A DNA stretch of 64,000 nucleotides from Cricetomys ansorgei (Eukaryota; Chordata; Mammalia; Rodentia; Nesomyidae). The notes below the pieces were generated by a model. The model was not told where the DNA came from. It worked only from the letters and a program-made list of their open reading frames with translations, and searched no databases. The stretch spans positions 15,166,501 through 15,230,500 of the forward strand of contig JAMJFZ010001815.1 in the NCBI GenBank assembly GCA_026225945.1, in the 5' to 3' direction. Numbering within the stretch: the first letter of the stretch is position 1; every line of letters begins with the position of its first letter. The position numbers and the translations under genes were made by a program. Shown here piece by piece: positions 22,761-34,209 of this stretch.

Positions 22761-22843
22761 TTCTCAAGGAAATCCATGCAGAATATCCTCTCAGGCTCAT
22801 AACTTGTGGTTAAGTCACTGTGGGACCTTTTAAAATATGTGTC

Positions 22844-23014
22844 AAGCATTAACATAGCTGATGAACTCATGGACTTACTGCATCTATGATTATTTCCAGA
22901 AGTACTGTACAAGATTGGAGCTCTCAACATTTTGTCTTCAATGGGGGTTGGTTCATAATGCCCTAACAGTCTCTGCAAGACCAGTAACAGTTCATGATTG
23001 TTGAGGATGTGATC
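22844..23014 (+). repeat. Inverted repeat arm 1 (L1-like, sense)
   Basis: The reverse complement of this arm matches 23614-23784 at roughly 90%, judged by eye over about 170 bp. The sequence belongs, I think, to the long 3' region of rodent L1 (Lx-like), here in sense orientation. Confidence 0.75.
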
Positions 23015-23613
23015 ATATTTTGGATTTTGGTATAATAACTGATGATACTATTGCTCGGTTAAGTAGATTTTCATTACAAGAAACTCTAATTAAACTCAGT
23101 GAGACAAAGAGTATAGGAGGGCTTTGTTGAGAAGAAGGATTTAAACCTGAGTGGGAGAGAAGGAAAGGGGGAACTCTACATATAAACACATGAGACTATC
23201 AAACAATTTACAAACAACTCATTCAAACAAAAACAGCTAACTATGTGGCACACATGTCATCCCAATGCTGAGGAGGTGGAAAGAGACATAGATTCTTAAT
23301 GCTTTCTGGACACCTCAAGCCTAGTGTATTTAGTGATGTTCCCAGTCAGTAAGAGAACCTTACTTGATTAACAAGGTCAATGGCACCTGGAGAATGACAT
23401 CCACAGTTATTCTATGATTTCCCTATGAGCAAACTTCCATTTGAGCAAAAAACAAGAAATACATAGGTATGAACCTGTGTACACAAACATAAGCATGCAC
23501 ACACAAAGGGCAGTGAAATAACACAAAGGGGAAAGTCCTGCTATTTAACAACTTTATTACTACATACCTTCTATGGCACTATTTTTTTTTTTTTTGTCTT
23601 TTTGTTTTTTGAG
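23015..23613. other. Spacer between inverted arms
   Basis: 600 bp of unassigned sequence. A B1-like scrap ('tgtggcacacatgtcatcccaatgctgaggagg') lies near 23242-23290 and a T-run just before arm 2. Confidence 0.35.
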
Positions 23614-24405
23614 GATCACGTCTTCAACAGCCGTGAACTGTTACTGGTCTTGCAGGGACTGTTAGGGCATTATAAACCATCCCCCATCGAAGACAAAATG
23701 TTGAGAGCCTCAATCTTGTACAGTTCCTCTGGGAATAATCATAGATGCAGTAAGTCCATGAGTTCATCAGCTATGTCAATGCTGTCTATCTCCCCATATT
23801 TTGGTTTTGCCATGCTCTATTTCATGAAGCCCCCTGTGCCTTCCAGGGGTTAACAGAGCTGTCTTATTCTAAAATGAGTATTCCATCATCATTTATTGTC
23901 AGACCCTTGATGAGATATAGGGCTTTTTTTGGGGGGGAGTTGTTTTGTTTCTTAATTAACTACCATCTGCTGCAGTAAGTAGGGTCTCTGTGGGAATCTG
24001 GTGATATCACTAATCTGTGTGTATAATCATGCATATTTAGAAGGCACTTTTATAACATTACCATTGAACAAATAAATAGTAGTAGATTTTCCCCCACCAC
24101 CTTTGATCTACCCAGCCATGGACTTTTAACTATGTTGTCAGGATGAGGTATGAGTTTCCTCCTGTGTAGCAGGCTTCCAATCCAATCACAAAGTAGCTGG
24201 TTACCTGTATACCAGTACAGCCACTGTTAAACTAAGGGCACATCTTCTCTGGCAAGTCATTGTTGCTGATCACACAATTCACAGCTGAGTAAGAACATTG
24301 ATACATTTTATTCCCACAGGCTACATGAATACCTTTTCTCACTATGAAAGCTAGCCAATATGTTGACACATGCAGCTCAGCATCATCTTTATCTCTTCAC
24401 ATAAC
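23614..24405 (-). mobile_element. L1-like 3' region, antisense; includes arm 2
   Basis: The plus strand carries the order 'ttgatgagatatagggc', 'ctaccatctgctgcagtaag', 'ttagaaggc', 'ctacccagccatggac', 'tgtgtagcaggcttccaatccaatcacaaagtagctggttac', 'gggcacatcttctctggcaagtcattgttg' and 'actatgaaagctagcc'. This is the antisense of a dispersed rodent repeat that I associate with old L1 (Lx) 3' regions. The first 171 bp form arm 2 of the inverted repeat. Confidence 0.55.
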
Positions 24406-24466
24406 ATGACCAAACTTCATGAAGCATTCAACAGTAAAGCCTTATCATGTTCTTGTGTGTAACTGT

Positions 24467-24860
24467 GGTGGTTTGATCTTCATAGGCTTTTGTTTGAATA
24501 TGTAATCATCCACCTGAAAATGGAACTCTTTGAAAGCATTAGAAGGATTATGAAGTACGGCTTTGTTGGAAGAAGTATGTTACTAGGAGTGAGATTTGGC
24601 ATTTCAAAAGCCAATAATCAGGTCTTGTCTCTCCTTTACTATCCCTACATCTCTCTCCCTCTCACTCTTTCTCTATTTGCTGATAAGGATGTATATCTCA
24701 GCTACTACTCCAGTGATATGAGTTTCACCATGCTCTCCATCATGATGGTAATAGACTAAACTTCTTATACTGTAATAAACCCCAATTAAATGCTTTATTT
24801 TATGAGTTGTCTTGATCATGATATCTCTTCACAGCAATAGAATAGTGACTAATACAATAA
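24467..24860 (+). mobile_element. Medium-reiteration rodent repeat (class uncertain)
   Basis: Order: 'ggtggtttgatcttcataggc', 'tctcagctactactccagtgatatg', 'catgctctccatcatgatggtaatagactaaacttct', 'ccccaattaaatgctttattttatgagttg' and 'cttcacagcaatagaatagtgactaa'. The same tail occurs at 63001-63345. I know this as a common rodent interspersed repeat with a polyadenylation-like motif, but cannot say whether it is an LTR or a non-autonomous DNA transposon. Confidence 0.6.
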
Positions 24861-25049
24861 CCAAGACTAGTAAAAACACCCTGTGTAATTGGGGGAACCT
24901 CTTGTTCTCAATGGTCAATAGCTCATTGGGAGGTATCACATAGCTGATTGTAGGATTTTATTTGATAATCAATAGCTTTCTGGCAAGAAGCCATTATTCC
25001 TCTATGAATGATACTTCTATTCAAACTCATATTTTTAAGATTATAATTT

Positions 25050-25340
25050 TGGTATGTATTCACTATGAACTACTATTTAGCTATGAAGAAAGATGAAATC
25101 ATGAGTTTGCAGGTAAATGACTATAACTCTAAAATATCATATTGAATCGATAACCCATACCCAGAAAGAGGAATATTGCAAGATGTCACCAATCAGAGAC
25201 TTCTCCCAACAAATCTTCAGATGTAAGTACATATCTTGGAGTAACTGCTGAAGCCAAGACATGGAACTTCTATACTCTTTTGTATAGTGATTGAACTATT
25301 TTACATTTCTATCAAAGGAGAATAAGAATTCCCATTTGCA
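25050..25340 (+). mobile_element. Old LINE-1 3' fragment (weak)
   Basis: 'gtattcactatgaactactatttagctatgaagaaagatgaaatcatgag' and 'ataacccatacccag' follow the order of the end of L1 ORF2 in sense orientation. The rest is too diverged to place. Confidence 0.4.
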
Positions 25341-25368
25341 TATATCCCTGCCATTTATTGTTTTAATA

Positions 25369-25800
25369 ACAACAAGGAACACTTGATCCTTGATCCGGCA
25401 GCGTGGCTGTTCTGGGAAAGGATCACCTTCAAGGACCTGTGTGATAGATATTTGATCTATGTATTATTTGGCAGCATGGCTTTTCTACAGTAGAAGCAAT
25501 GTTAGTCAGGTTAATCCTGTCTTTTGTTTGTGCTAATGCTAAATGAAAGGAAATTCAGTGTTTCCTCCCTAGAAACTACCATGGAGATATGAGGAACATC
25601 TCATGTCTCTCAGTCTGACATTCACTTAGTAGCAGCAAGGTTGACTGGCTTGGCATTTGGGAGGTTATTCTTTTCATTAACGCAAAGTCAGACTTTGTAT
25701 CTGATGGCAACATAGCACATGCCTTTAAGTAAGCCAACTCAGAAGGCAGTGGTGGAACGTGCCTTTAATTTCAACTCTTGGAATATAAAAGTAACAGTCA
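25369..25800 (+). mobile_element. ~0.87-kb LTR family, 5' part only
   Basis: Shares the family start ('cttgatccggcagcgtggctgttctgggaaaggatc', 'aaggacctgtgtgat') and the B1-like segment ('ctcagaaggcagtggtggaacgtgcctttaattt') at 25737-25775. The portion after the B1-like segment is missing, so it is 3'-truncated. Confidence 0.6.
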
Positions 25801-25804
25801 GCAC

Positions 25805-26110
25805 AGACTATTTCATATATTCTAAACATTAGTCCTTTATCAAATTTGGTTTTTCTTAAAAATATCTATCACTTTACTGAAGTCTGAAATCTGTAGCAAT
25901 GTCCTGAATTGATTTTGTATTTCATATGACTGTTGATTGATGTTCTCTTAGAATATATTTATGTCCTCCTTGAGCTATTTAATATTTATAGTGTTTTTTA
26001 ATTATGTGTCTAGAATTTTCTATAGATAATTTTCATTGGTGAATATTTGTTTTGGGATTAATCATTTTTAAAATTTAAATAAAATTATATATCCCCATTC
26101 TTTATGAAAT
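25805..26110 (-). mobile_element. Possible old L1 ORF2 fragment
   Basis: 'tatattctaaacattagtcctttatcaaatttgg' resembles the antisense of an ORF2 3' section. Low confidence because the remainder does not align by eye. Confidence 0.3.
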
Positions 26111-26186
26111 CTCATCAACATATTGTATAAATAAAAAAGCACTGTAGAGGGGAACAAAAAATGAGTGGAAGATGACCCTTGGACCT

Positions 26187-26242
26187 TGTGTGTGTGTGTG
26201 AGTGTGTGTGCGTGTGTCTGTGAGGGGTGGAGGGTGGGGGTT
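26187..26242 (+). repeat. (TG)n then GGTG-rich tract
   Basis: Imperfect TG run 26188-26222, then a short G-rich stretch. Confidence 0.85.
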
Positions 26243-26284
26243 TTCTCAGTGCACTCTCAAACTTCAAATGGTGACCGCATACTG

Positions 26285-26715
26285 AAACATGTGCTGCTCT
26301 GTTGTTTTATGTCAATTTAACACAGGCTAGAGTTGAAGAGGAGGAACCTTAACTGAGAAAATGCCTCCTTAAGTTCTGGCTGCTAGCAGGCCTACAGAGA
26401 GTTTTCTTAATTAGTGATAGGGGAGTGCCCAGTCCATTATGAAAGGGTTGACTTCTGAGTTGGTGGATCTGGTATTATAAGAAACCAGGCTAAGAAAGTC
26501 ATAGAAGCAAGTCAATGAGCAGCATTCATCCATGGCCTCTGCCTTAATTCCTGCCTCCAGGTTTCTGGTTTGAATTACTGCCATGGTTTCCTGCACAGAA
26601 GTGGGACTCTGGATATAGGCTTACATAAAAGCATATGTAAGAGATTTAAACCCTTTACTCCCCAAGATTCATTTTGTCTGATGTTTCCTCATAGCAATAA
26701 TATTAATACAGACAT
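26285..26715 (+). mobile_element. Medium-reiteration rodent repeat (class uncertain)
   Basis: Order: 'atgtcaatttaacacaggctagagttgaagagg', 'ctgagaaaatgcctcc', 'ttaattagtgat', 'gcccagtccat', 'tataagaaaccaggctaagaaagtc', 'gagcagcattcatccatggcctctgc', 'ctgcctccaggttt', 'tttaaaccctttactccccaag' and 'cctcatagcaataatattaatacagac'. This is a well-known dispersed rodent repeat, recognised by order of motifs only. Confidence 0.65.
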
Positions 26716-26719
26716 ATTT

Positions 26720-28935
26720 TCTAATCTCAAAAAGCAAACCTAAGCTAGGCTGGGGTGTGGACATGCTCCTAAACCTAAAAACTCTGACTCTAATTTAACA
26801 AGTGTTATCTGGGATTAAATTTATATCCTTATAATTTTAAGGCAAGCACTTTAACAACAACAGAGATATTTCATTTACTTTTGTTCCTTTTCATGACTTG
26901 GAGTAAAAGTTAGTACTCTAAATGTCATATTCTAGTTGAACTTGACAAAGAAATTGTAAGTAGAAATGAGCATTCTGAAATCACTTCAGTGGCTTAGACA
27001 ATGACAGTCATAGACCTCTGTTGCTTCTCGCTCTAGGCATGACTCTTCTTGAACCTCAGAGCTTTAATAGAACCTCAGCTGATTTCATAACCTTGTACAT
27101 ATCATCTGGCACACATGAGTGCAAAGAACTCCATTCAAAATTAAAGCTTTCCAAGTAGCTGGAGAAGAACTCCAGGGGTAAATGGTGCTGATGTTGCTGA
27201 GGGCCATTGAGTGCTAAGGTCGGCTAAGCTTTACTGGCTTTGATGGAGGTATCAAGAATTATCTAGAGACAGTGGCAAGTAGCAAGCACTGACACATAAT
27301 TTGTGCATGGAAGAGGCAATAACATAAATTAATATATGGATATACTATGAAAAATTTTCTAGAAGTTGTGTAAGAATTTGGATAAAGGGAAGATTATCAA
27401 TTCAAGAAGCTACATAGTACTCAATCTGTTTCATTTTGCTCTCTTTCTCTCTTCAAATACACTTACTACTAGAAACCTTGTCCATGTTGCTTCTTACCTC
27501 TGAACTGGTCCATTTAATATAAATAGTTAACAAGATTTAAGGAATGACTTCTACACTTACTTCCATGTTAATCTCACTCTAATCCTAATTTTTCTACTTT
27601 TCTGCATTTTTATAACCAAATCATATATATTGTTCAAGGTATGTTTAATATGTTTTTATGTGTATCTTTTGAAGGCACATTTGTTCTCCGAATGGTTTGT
27701 AATTCCCCCTCTTTATCAGTGTCTTTATTAAAATCTGAATAACTGAATGAATAAGCATTACGTCTGAAAATAGCAATGGAAAATCTCTTAGATAAGAATT
27801 TTTTCTCACTAACTTAAGAAAAAAGTTGAAAAAAAAATGTGTGTAGGTCTGCTTAATTAACTGGTTACAACATTATAGAACAAAAAATAAAAAAAGAGTT
27901 TGAAATTCTGCTTCTATGATTAAATGTCTTTCTGTTAAAATAAATGAAAGTCCTAATGCACTTTTGAAGCCTTTCTGAGTTGAGAGGATTCTGTAAGTTG
28001 GAGATTGCAGCAGTTCACATTTAACTCTTTGAGATTTACACATTATATTTTCCAGCTTTCCCAGTGGAATCATTATCTTTTTCACTCTTTTGTGGTCCCT
28101 CCACCCCTTGCTCTTCATGTACACACATATCTGAATGGAAATATACACCATTAAGTAGTAAATATTTTTATTAAAGTCTGAGAATCAGGAATAATCCCAA
28201 TCACATGGTGATGTGAATAGTTTTACAATCTTTTATGGTATTATTAAGAGGCAAGAAATATTTCAAGTTTCATCCAGCGAAATATTACTTCATAAAACTT
28301 CAGAGAGTTACTGTGTGTTGTAGATTTACGGTATTTACATGAGGCTATATTGGGGAGCCTTCAGCCAGTATGGCTTTCATTCTTATAGGAAATGTCTAAC
28401 ACATGTGTGTATACAGGGTAGACTATACACTAAATATATAGTCTTTGCAGTCTAAAGAGAAAAACAACTGATGGAAAAATTCACTGACTTTTTGATCTCA
28501 AACTTTCATGCTATAAAAGTGTAAAAGTTAAATCTGTTACTTAACCATCGACATATGCTGCTTTGTGGCAACAACCCTCAGACATGACCGTGGTTCTGAA
28601 GTTAACATTTATTTTTGGTACCTTGTTGCCAAGAAAAGCAGGGAAAATTAGTAATGTATTTAGCTTCATTCATAGACTGACACAATGAAAGTCATACATT
28701 GTCTTATTTGATATGGGAAAATAAGTAATAAATTCTAAAACAGTCTGAATGTAAGAAGAGCAAGTTCCTCAACCTAACCATAGCTATTACCAGCAAACAA
28801 TCAAACGAACAGATAAACAAAAAACATATATCATCATCTATCTTGAGCTTTAATGGTGGAAAATAAGAACATTTTATTTAAACATCATCACCAGGCCATG
28901 TGTGGTGACACACACACCTTAAAAAAACTATTTTT
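26720..28935. other. Unique AT-rich sequence
   Basis: No family recognised over 2.2 kb, apart from a 30-bp B1 head scrap at 28891-28921 ('aggccatgtgtggtgacacacacacctt'). Confidence 0.35.
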
Positions 28936-28944
28936 AAATTGAAA

Positions 28945-29320
28945 GTAAAGTTTCATAATGCTTTGTCAGAAATTATTTATCTATCTATTTATGTATCTAT
29001 CTATATTTTTATCTTACAGATCATATGTCCATATATAGTGGTTTCTGATTCTGTGATTTTTGTGGGATTTCTGTGTATGTGAATATGCATGTCTTTTCAT
29101 CTTTATGTGTTTCTTGAGTTTTATTTTTTTTTGTTCCTTTTCTTTTGTTTATTTTACCCTATTCTGGTAAAATACAAAGTCTGTGTTTGTATCCTAGTGA
29201 GAGAGAAAAGAAATGTCTGGAGTTAGGTGGGTAGAGAAATATGGGGGATTTGGAGGAGGGGAAAATACAAGAATATGCTGTGTTAAAACAATCTATTTTT
29301 CATTAAAAAATCCATAGTCA
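28945..29320 (+). mobile_element. Rodent L1 3' UTR and terminus, sense
   Basis: 'tggtttctgattctgtgatttttgtgggatttctgtgt', T-rich tract, 'gtgagagagaaaagaaatgtctggagttaggtgg', 'gggggatttggaggagggg', then 'caatctatttttcattaaaaaa'. This is the canonical order of the L1 3' UTR up to its A-tail. Confidence 0.75.
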
Positions 29321-29529
29321 GCATGATGTTAATCATAAAAATATATTTAGCTTTTCCATAGCAAACCAATTTGGAATTATATTTAAAAAATGTTTATAGT
29401 ATTTCGCACTGTCTGATAAAGCTAAATGTTCTAAACCTTACTTCCTGTAGCTTTATATGCAAGCCATGTCTATTACCATATCCCTGTTGTGTTTCTAAAA
29501 AATAAATAAATAAAGAAAAGAAAAGAAAT

Positions 29530-29795
29530 TTATTTTCTTACAATGTATTCTGATCATGGCTTCTTCTTTATCCCCAGTCAGATCTTCCCCACATCTCTGC
29601 CCTTCCAACTCTATACTTTTTTACTTCTCTCTTAAAACAACAGACAAGCAAAACCAACTAACAATTAACAAACATGCAAGCAAACAATCAAACAAACAGT
29701 GTTTCCCTCCTTTAGTATGGTCTTCTGCCCTTCCGTTGTCCCAGTGGATCCTGCAGGGAGGATAGGCCATTGGTTGAAGTTTTGTGATGGAGATG
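29530..29795 (-). mobile_element. L1 3' terminus, antisense
   Basis: 'tttattttcttacaatgtattctgatcatggcttcttctttatccccagtcagatcttccccacatctctgccc' is the reverse of the L1 3' terminus. It lies tail-to-tail with the sense copy ending at 29320. Confidence 0.65.
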
Positions 29796-29799
29796 ATAT

Positions 29800-32258
29800 C
29801 CCACTCCCATCACTGGAAGCCTTGAACAAAAAGAAAGCTCCAGAACCAAAAGAAGCAACCGCATCCAAGAAGAGTAAACAGCAAGAAATAATCAAAGTGA
29901 AGTCTGAAATCAAAATAAAAACAAAGAGAATATAAAGATTTAATAAAACAGAGTTCTTTAAGAAAATCAACAAGATAGATAAGCACTAAAAGACTGAGAA
30001 AGCATATCCAAATTAACCAAATAGAAAATGGGGACATAACAACAGACACTAAGGAAATCCAAATAACCATTAGGTCATACTTTAAAAACCTGTACTCTAC
30101 TAGATTAAAAAATCTAAAAGAAACAGATAGTTTTCTTGCTAGGTGCCACTTAACTGAAGTGAAATCAATATCAGATAAAGATTTAAATAGACACATGGCC
30201 ACTAAGGAACTGGACACAGTCAATAAAATCTCTTTACCAAAAGACCACAGTGCTAATTGGTTTTAATGCAGAATTCTACAAGACTTTCAAAAAAAGTTAA
30301 CACCAATACTTCTCAAATTATTCCACAAAATAGAAACAGTAGGAATATTTCCAAACCTATTTTACAAGACCATAGTCCACTTGATACCCAAACCACACAA
30401 AGATTCAACAAAGAGAATTATAGACCAATTTCCCTTATGAACAGAGATGCAAAAATAATAAAGTATTCACAAGCTAAACCCAAGAACACATGGAAAAGAT
30501 CATCTACTATGATCAAATATTCCTCATTCCAGGGGATGCAGGGATGGTTCCACATATGAAAATCAGTCAATGTAATCCACCATATAAACAAACAGAATGA
30601 AAGAAAAAAAAATGATCATCTCATTAGATGTCAAAAATCTTTTGAAAAAATCCAACACCCTTCAGGATAAAAGTCTTGGAGAGACTAGGAATACAAAGGA
30701 CAAACCTCAACAAACCTAAAAATAAAGGCAATTTACAGGAAGTCTATAACTAACATAGAATTAAATGGATAGAAACTAAAAGCAATTCCACTAAAATCAG
30801 AAACAAAATAAGGCTGTATACTCTCTTTATGCCTATTCAATATAGTACTTGAAGTTCTAGTTAGTATATATGCAGTATAACTAAAAGAGATCAAGGAGAT
30901 ACAAATTGGCAAGGAAGAAATCAAAGTATTGTTATTTGCAGATGATATGATAGTATATATAAATGACCCTAAAAATTCTCCAAGGGAATTCCTGCAGCTG
31001 ATAAACACCTTCAGTGAAGTGGCTGGATACATGATTATTAGTAGACACCCTATGTAAAATCACAAAGGGACAGAGAAACAATCAGGGAGATAACTTGATT
31101 CACGGTAGCATCAAATAATGTAAAATATCTTGGGGTAACTCTAACCAAGCAAATGAAAGACTTGTGTGACAAAAACATTAAATCTTTGAGGAAAGAAATT
31201 GAAGAAGATCTCAGAAGATGGAAGATGAACATGGATCAGTAAGATTAACATAGTAAAACTGGCCATTTTACCAGAAGTGATTAACAGATTCAACACAATC
31301 ATCATCAAAATCTCTACACAATTATTTACAGATCTTGAAAGGATAATTCTCAACTTCATATGGAAAAACAAAAAACCCAGGATAGCTTAAACAATCCTGA
31401 AAATAAAAGAACTTCTACAAGTATCACTATTCCTAAACCCATGCTACACTACAAATCTATGGTAGTAAAAACCATGTGGTATTATCAGAAAACAGACTCA
31501 TTGATCAATGGAAACGAATTGAAGACTCAGACAAACCCATACACTTATGGACACCTGCTTTTTGATAAAGATGCCGGAAATACACAATGATAAAAGAATG
31601 CATCTTTAACAAATGGTGCTGGCCTAATTGAATGCCTGCATGTTGAAGAATGCAAATAAACCCATATTCATTACTCGGCACAAAACTCAAGTCCAAGTGG
31701 GTCAAAGACCTCAACATAAAACTGGATACACTGAACTTGATTGAAGAAAATGTGGGAAATAGTCTCGAATACATTGGCACAGGAAACAACTTCTTCAACA
31801 GAACACTGATAGCACAGGCACTAAGATTAACAATTGATAAATAGAACCTCATGAAACTGAAAATCTTCTGTAAGGCAAAAGATACCATCCGCAGTACAAA
31901 ATGGCAGACTACAAAATGGGAAAACATTTTCACTAACCCCACATGTGACAGAGGACTAATATTCAAGACTATCTCTAGTCAAGAAACTAGACATAAAAAG
32001 CCATAATCAAATTAAATAATGGGTACAGATCTAAACAGAAATTTCTCAATAGAGGAAACTTAAATGGCTGATAAACACTTAAAGAAATGTCCAACATCCT
32101 TAGGCAGCAGGAAAATGCAATTCAAATTTACTTTGATATTCCATCTTATACCTGTCAGAATGATTTAGTTCCATAACACAAGTTACAGATCATGCTGGTG
32201 AGTATATAGAGCAAGCAACTCCATTGCTGATGGGAATGCAAACTTGTACAGCCACTAT
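29800..32258 (+). mobile_element. LINE-1 ORF2 relic, 2.5 kb, 5' and 3' truncated
   Basis: Encodes a decayed L1 ORF2 protein (endonuclease-reverse transcriptase needed for L1 retrotransposition). It starts in the region between endonuclease and RT ('gccttgaacaaaaagaaagctcc'), passes through the RT core and ends in the C-terminal segment ('ccattgctgatgggaatgcaaacttgtacagcc'). The RT active-site box reads [10 protein letters not shown] at 30932-30961, locally intact. Other landmarks are 'ccaggggatgcagggatggtt' near 30530 and 'cttggggtaactctaaccaagc' near 31130. Frameshifts and stops are scattered, so only short frames remain and it is dead. The 3' UTR is missing; ERV-like DNA begins at the break. 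Confidence 0.9.
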
Positions 32259-32384
32259 GCCTGGCACAGAGATATGGGGCAGGGGGGGGGGGCAGGAACA
32301 CAACAGGGAAAGAGGTGTTTAGTGGGAAGGAAATGGGACGTGGGCCCAGATTGGCGCAGACCCATTTCGCAGTGTAAAGAATAA
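32259..32384. other. GC-rich junction with G(10) run
   Basis: After the L1 break comes a G-rich stretch (poly-G at about 32281-32291) and CpG-containing sequence, up to the AATAA target duplication of the next LTR. Possibly an altered part of the older LTR copy that follows. Confidence 0.35.
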
Positions 32385-32662
32385 TGCAGGGTACAAGAAA
32401 GACCTGGGGACTCGCTTGGTTCTGGAGAAAGTCAAAAGTCAAAGTCCTTTATTCAGGGTAGGTGAGGAAATATATCGGGTGTGGAGGGACTCGGGTGGGT
32501 AGGCAGCCCACCTGCCAAACTTAGCACATGAATTGCAAGACCATGGAGCAAGGGCAGGCACTGGGCATTGGGCCTGCCATGATGCAGGTGGGAGGAGGGG
32601 CCTCAGTTTTTCTTACCCTGGGGGCGGGGAGTCCTTAGCGCCCTAAACTCTTGCCCGGATCA
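32385..32662 (-). mobile_element. Solo LTR, 278 bp, 5-bp target duplication
   Basis: Starts TG (32385), ends CA (32662) and is flanked by AATAA at 32380-32384 and 32663-32667. On the minus strand: a GC-rich U3, TATATT about 20 bases before AATAAAG (reversed at 32448-32453), then 'gaaccaagcgagtccccaggtctttcttgtaccctgca', a retrovirus-like U5 end. GC content and CpG are high against the AT-rich surroundings, suggesting a relatively recent insertion. No internal genes. Confidence 0.75.
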
Positions 32663-33145
32663 AATAACTAATCAGAGGAAGAGTTAGCAGAATGAAGGCA
32701 TACCCCACTCTCATGATGTATAAGGCAGACTCTTAGCTCAGAGAGAGTCAATTATAGAAGGAATTACAGAGTCAGCTACAGCAGAGTCATTTATGGAGGC
32801 AGAATGGAGCAGTGAGAGCTCACAGGGAGAGGCACAGAGACACAGCAGAGCTCAGCAGAAGACAGTAGCAGATGGGAAGAGTGAGTTGAACCAGAAGATT
32901 CAGAGTTCAGAAGAGGCCTGTCAGAGTTGCTCTGTCAGCAGTAGGTCTTAGAGGCTGAAGCCCAAGCCTTCTACTTCCAGGCTAGCAGTTTAAATGTTCT
33001 AGATTGTATGAAACTGAAGCCTTCCAGTTTTAGGCTTAAGAGTAGGTTGGTTGTAAAGAAGCAGAAATTCTCTAGGGCTCCAGGGCTCCAGGCTAGAATT
33101 GGTGATTAAATTAGACAAAAGAATAAACCTTTTTTGAACATGAAT
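32663..33145 (+). mobile_element. ~0.87-kb LTR family, 3' part
   Basis: Matches the family from 'ctaatcagaggaagagttagcagaatg' through TATA-like 'tgtataagg' (32717) and the repeated 'gagtcag/cagcag' region to AATAAA (33122) and 'gaatctaaggctaca' (33141-33155). The next bases, 'tctggtgaatctaca', also follow the LTR in the copy at 14.2 kb, so internal element sequence may be present. Confidence 0.75.
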
Positions 33146-33179
33146 CTAAGGCTACATCTGGTGAATCTACATCATCAGG

Positions 33180-34010
33180 TATCAACTGTAAGTACTCAGC
33201 TGGAATAATGGGACGAGGAAAGAAATGACAGTCTGGGTTGCGATTGTAGTTTCAAACCTTTCTTTCTCAGTGAATGCAATGAAATCAGTGACAGATTCAA
33301 ATTTATAAATCACTTCCTTTTTCCTTAATTCATACCACCACATAGTAATTCTGTTTCAAAAAGAGGAGAACCTATCTCTGTAAAGGAAATCTACATAAGG
33401 GAAGATTATCTTTTGAAATAAAATGTTCATTGGAGTTGGTAGCTAAAATACATTTTCTCTACACTTGTCCCAAGCAATAAGAAAATGTTTAAGACATACC
33501 TGAAAATAGTCACAAATATTTATTGTAAATAAAAATATAAAAATAAACATAGAGCAACACTTGAAACTGAAAATTTAGTGTCTTCTATAACTATTTCTTT
33601 AAAAGTCAATGAAATTTTAATCAAAATCCATAAGTCAGTAATAAGTGTAGACATTATTATTCTTCATCTATATTAGAGAAACTTACATGATCGATTCTAC
33701 CAAATTTATATAGCTGTATTCTTTACTAAAACTGAGCATGAAGCAGAACTCATTTCAGAATATAAAAGCAATATTCCTACAACTGCAATAATGAGTGTGT
33801 GCAGTTTTGAAATTTAATTATCAAGTTAAAGAGAAGAAAACATTCATTAATGATATATAATAGAAGTAAGAGCTTTAAAGCCGTTTTTTTTTTTTTTGTT
33901 ACTGTATTTGTCAATTCAGAGATAAACATTGACTGAGAAGTGAAGGCAGAAAAAAAGTATTTGGGAATTTTGTAATATATTCAACATACTGCTTATAAAT
34001 AGCAAGAGGA
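33180..34010. other. Unique AT-rich sequence
   Basis: Nothing recognised. A T(14) run lies near 33885. Confidence 0.35.
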
Positions 34011-34012
34011 TT

Positions 34013-34036
34013 AATTAATTAATTAATTAATTTACT
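34013..34036 (+). repeat. (TTAA)n microsatellite
   Basis: About five to six perfect units directly beside the tail of the B1 SINE. Confidence 0.9.
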
Positions 34037-34039
34037 TAT

Positions 34040-34203
34040 TATTTTGTTTTTGTTGCTTTTCTCCAGACAAGGTTTCTCTCTTCTTAGTCTGGCTGCCCTG
34101 GAACTCTCTTTGTAGACCAGGATGGCCTTGAACTCACAGAAATCCACCTGCCTCTGACTCCTGAGTGCAGGGATTAAAGGCATGGGCCACTACCACCTGG
34201 CCT
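34040..34203 (-). mobile_element. B1 SINE, full-length, antisense
   Basis: Reverse of complete B1: 'caaggtttctctcttcttagtctggctgccctggaactctctttgtagaccaggatggccttgaactcacagaaatccacctgcctctgactcc...ggattaaaggcatgggccactaccacctggcc'. The Pol III B box is recognisable in reverse. One of the least diverged SINEs here. Confidence 0.92.
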
Positions 34204-34209
34204 TGTCTT

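Noticed and set aside
22754..23853. Two frames giving nearly the same peptide (…PIEDKMLRA…) on opposite strands
   Set aside because: Looked like a duplicated gene, but both fall in the inverted pair of L1-like fragments; the shared peptide follows from the shared repeat. Kept as a repeat finding.
29810..30223. 137-codon minus-strand open frame
   Set aside because: It is antisense to the L1 ORF2 relic; the plus strand explains the sequence.
31505..31966. 153-codon minus-strand open frame, the longest in the window
   Set aside because: Antisense of L1 ORF2; ORF2 antisense is naturally poor in stops. No protein-like features.
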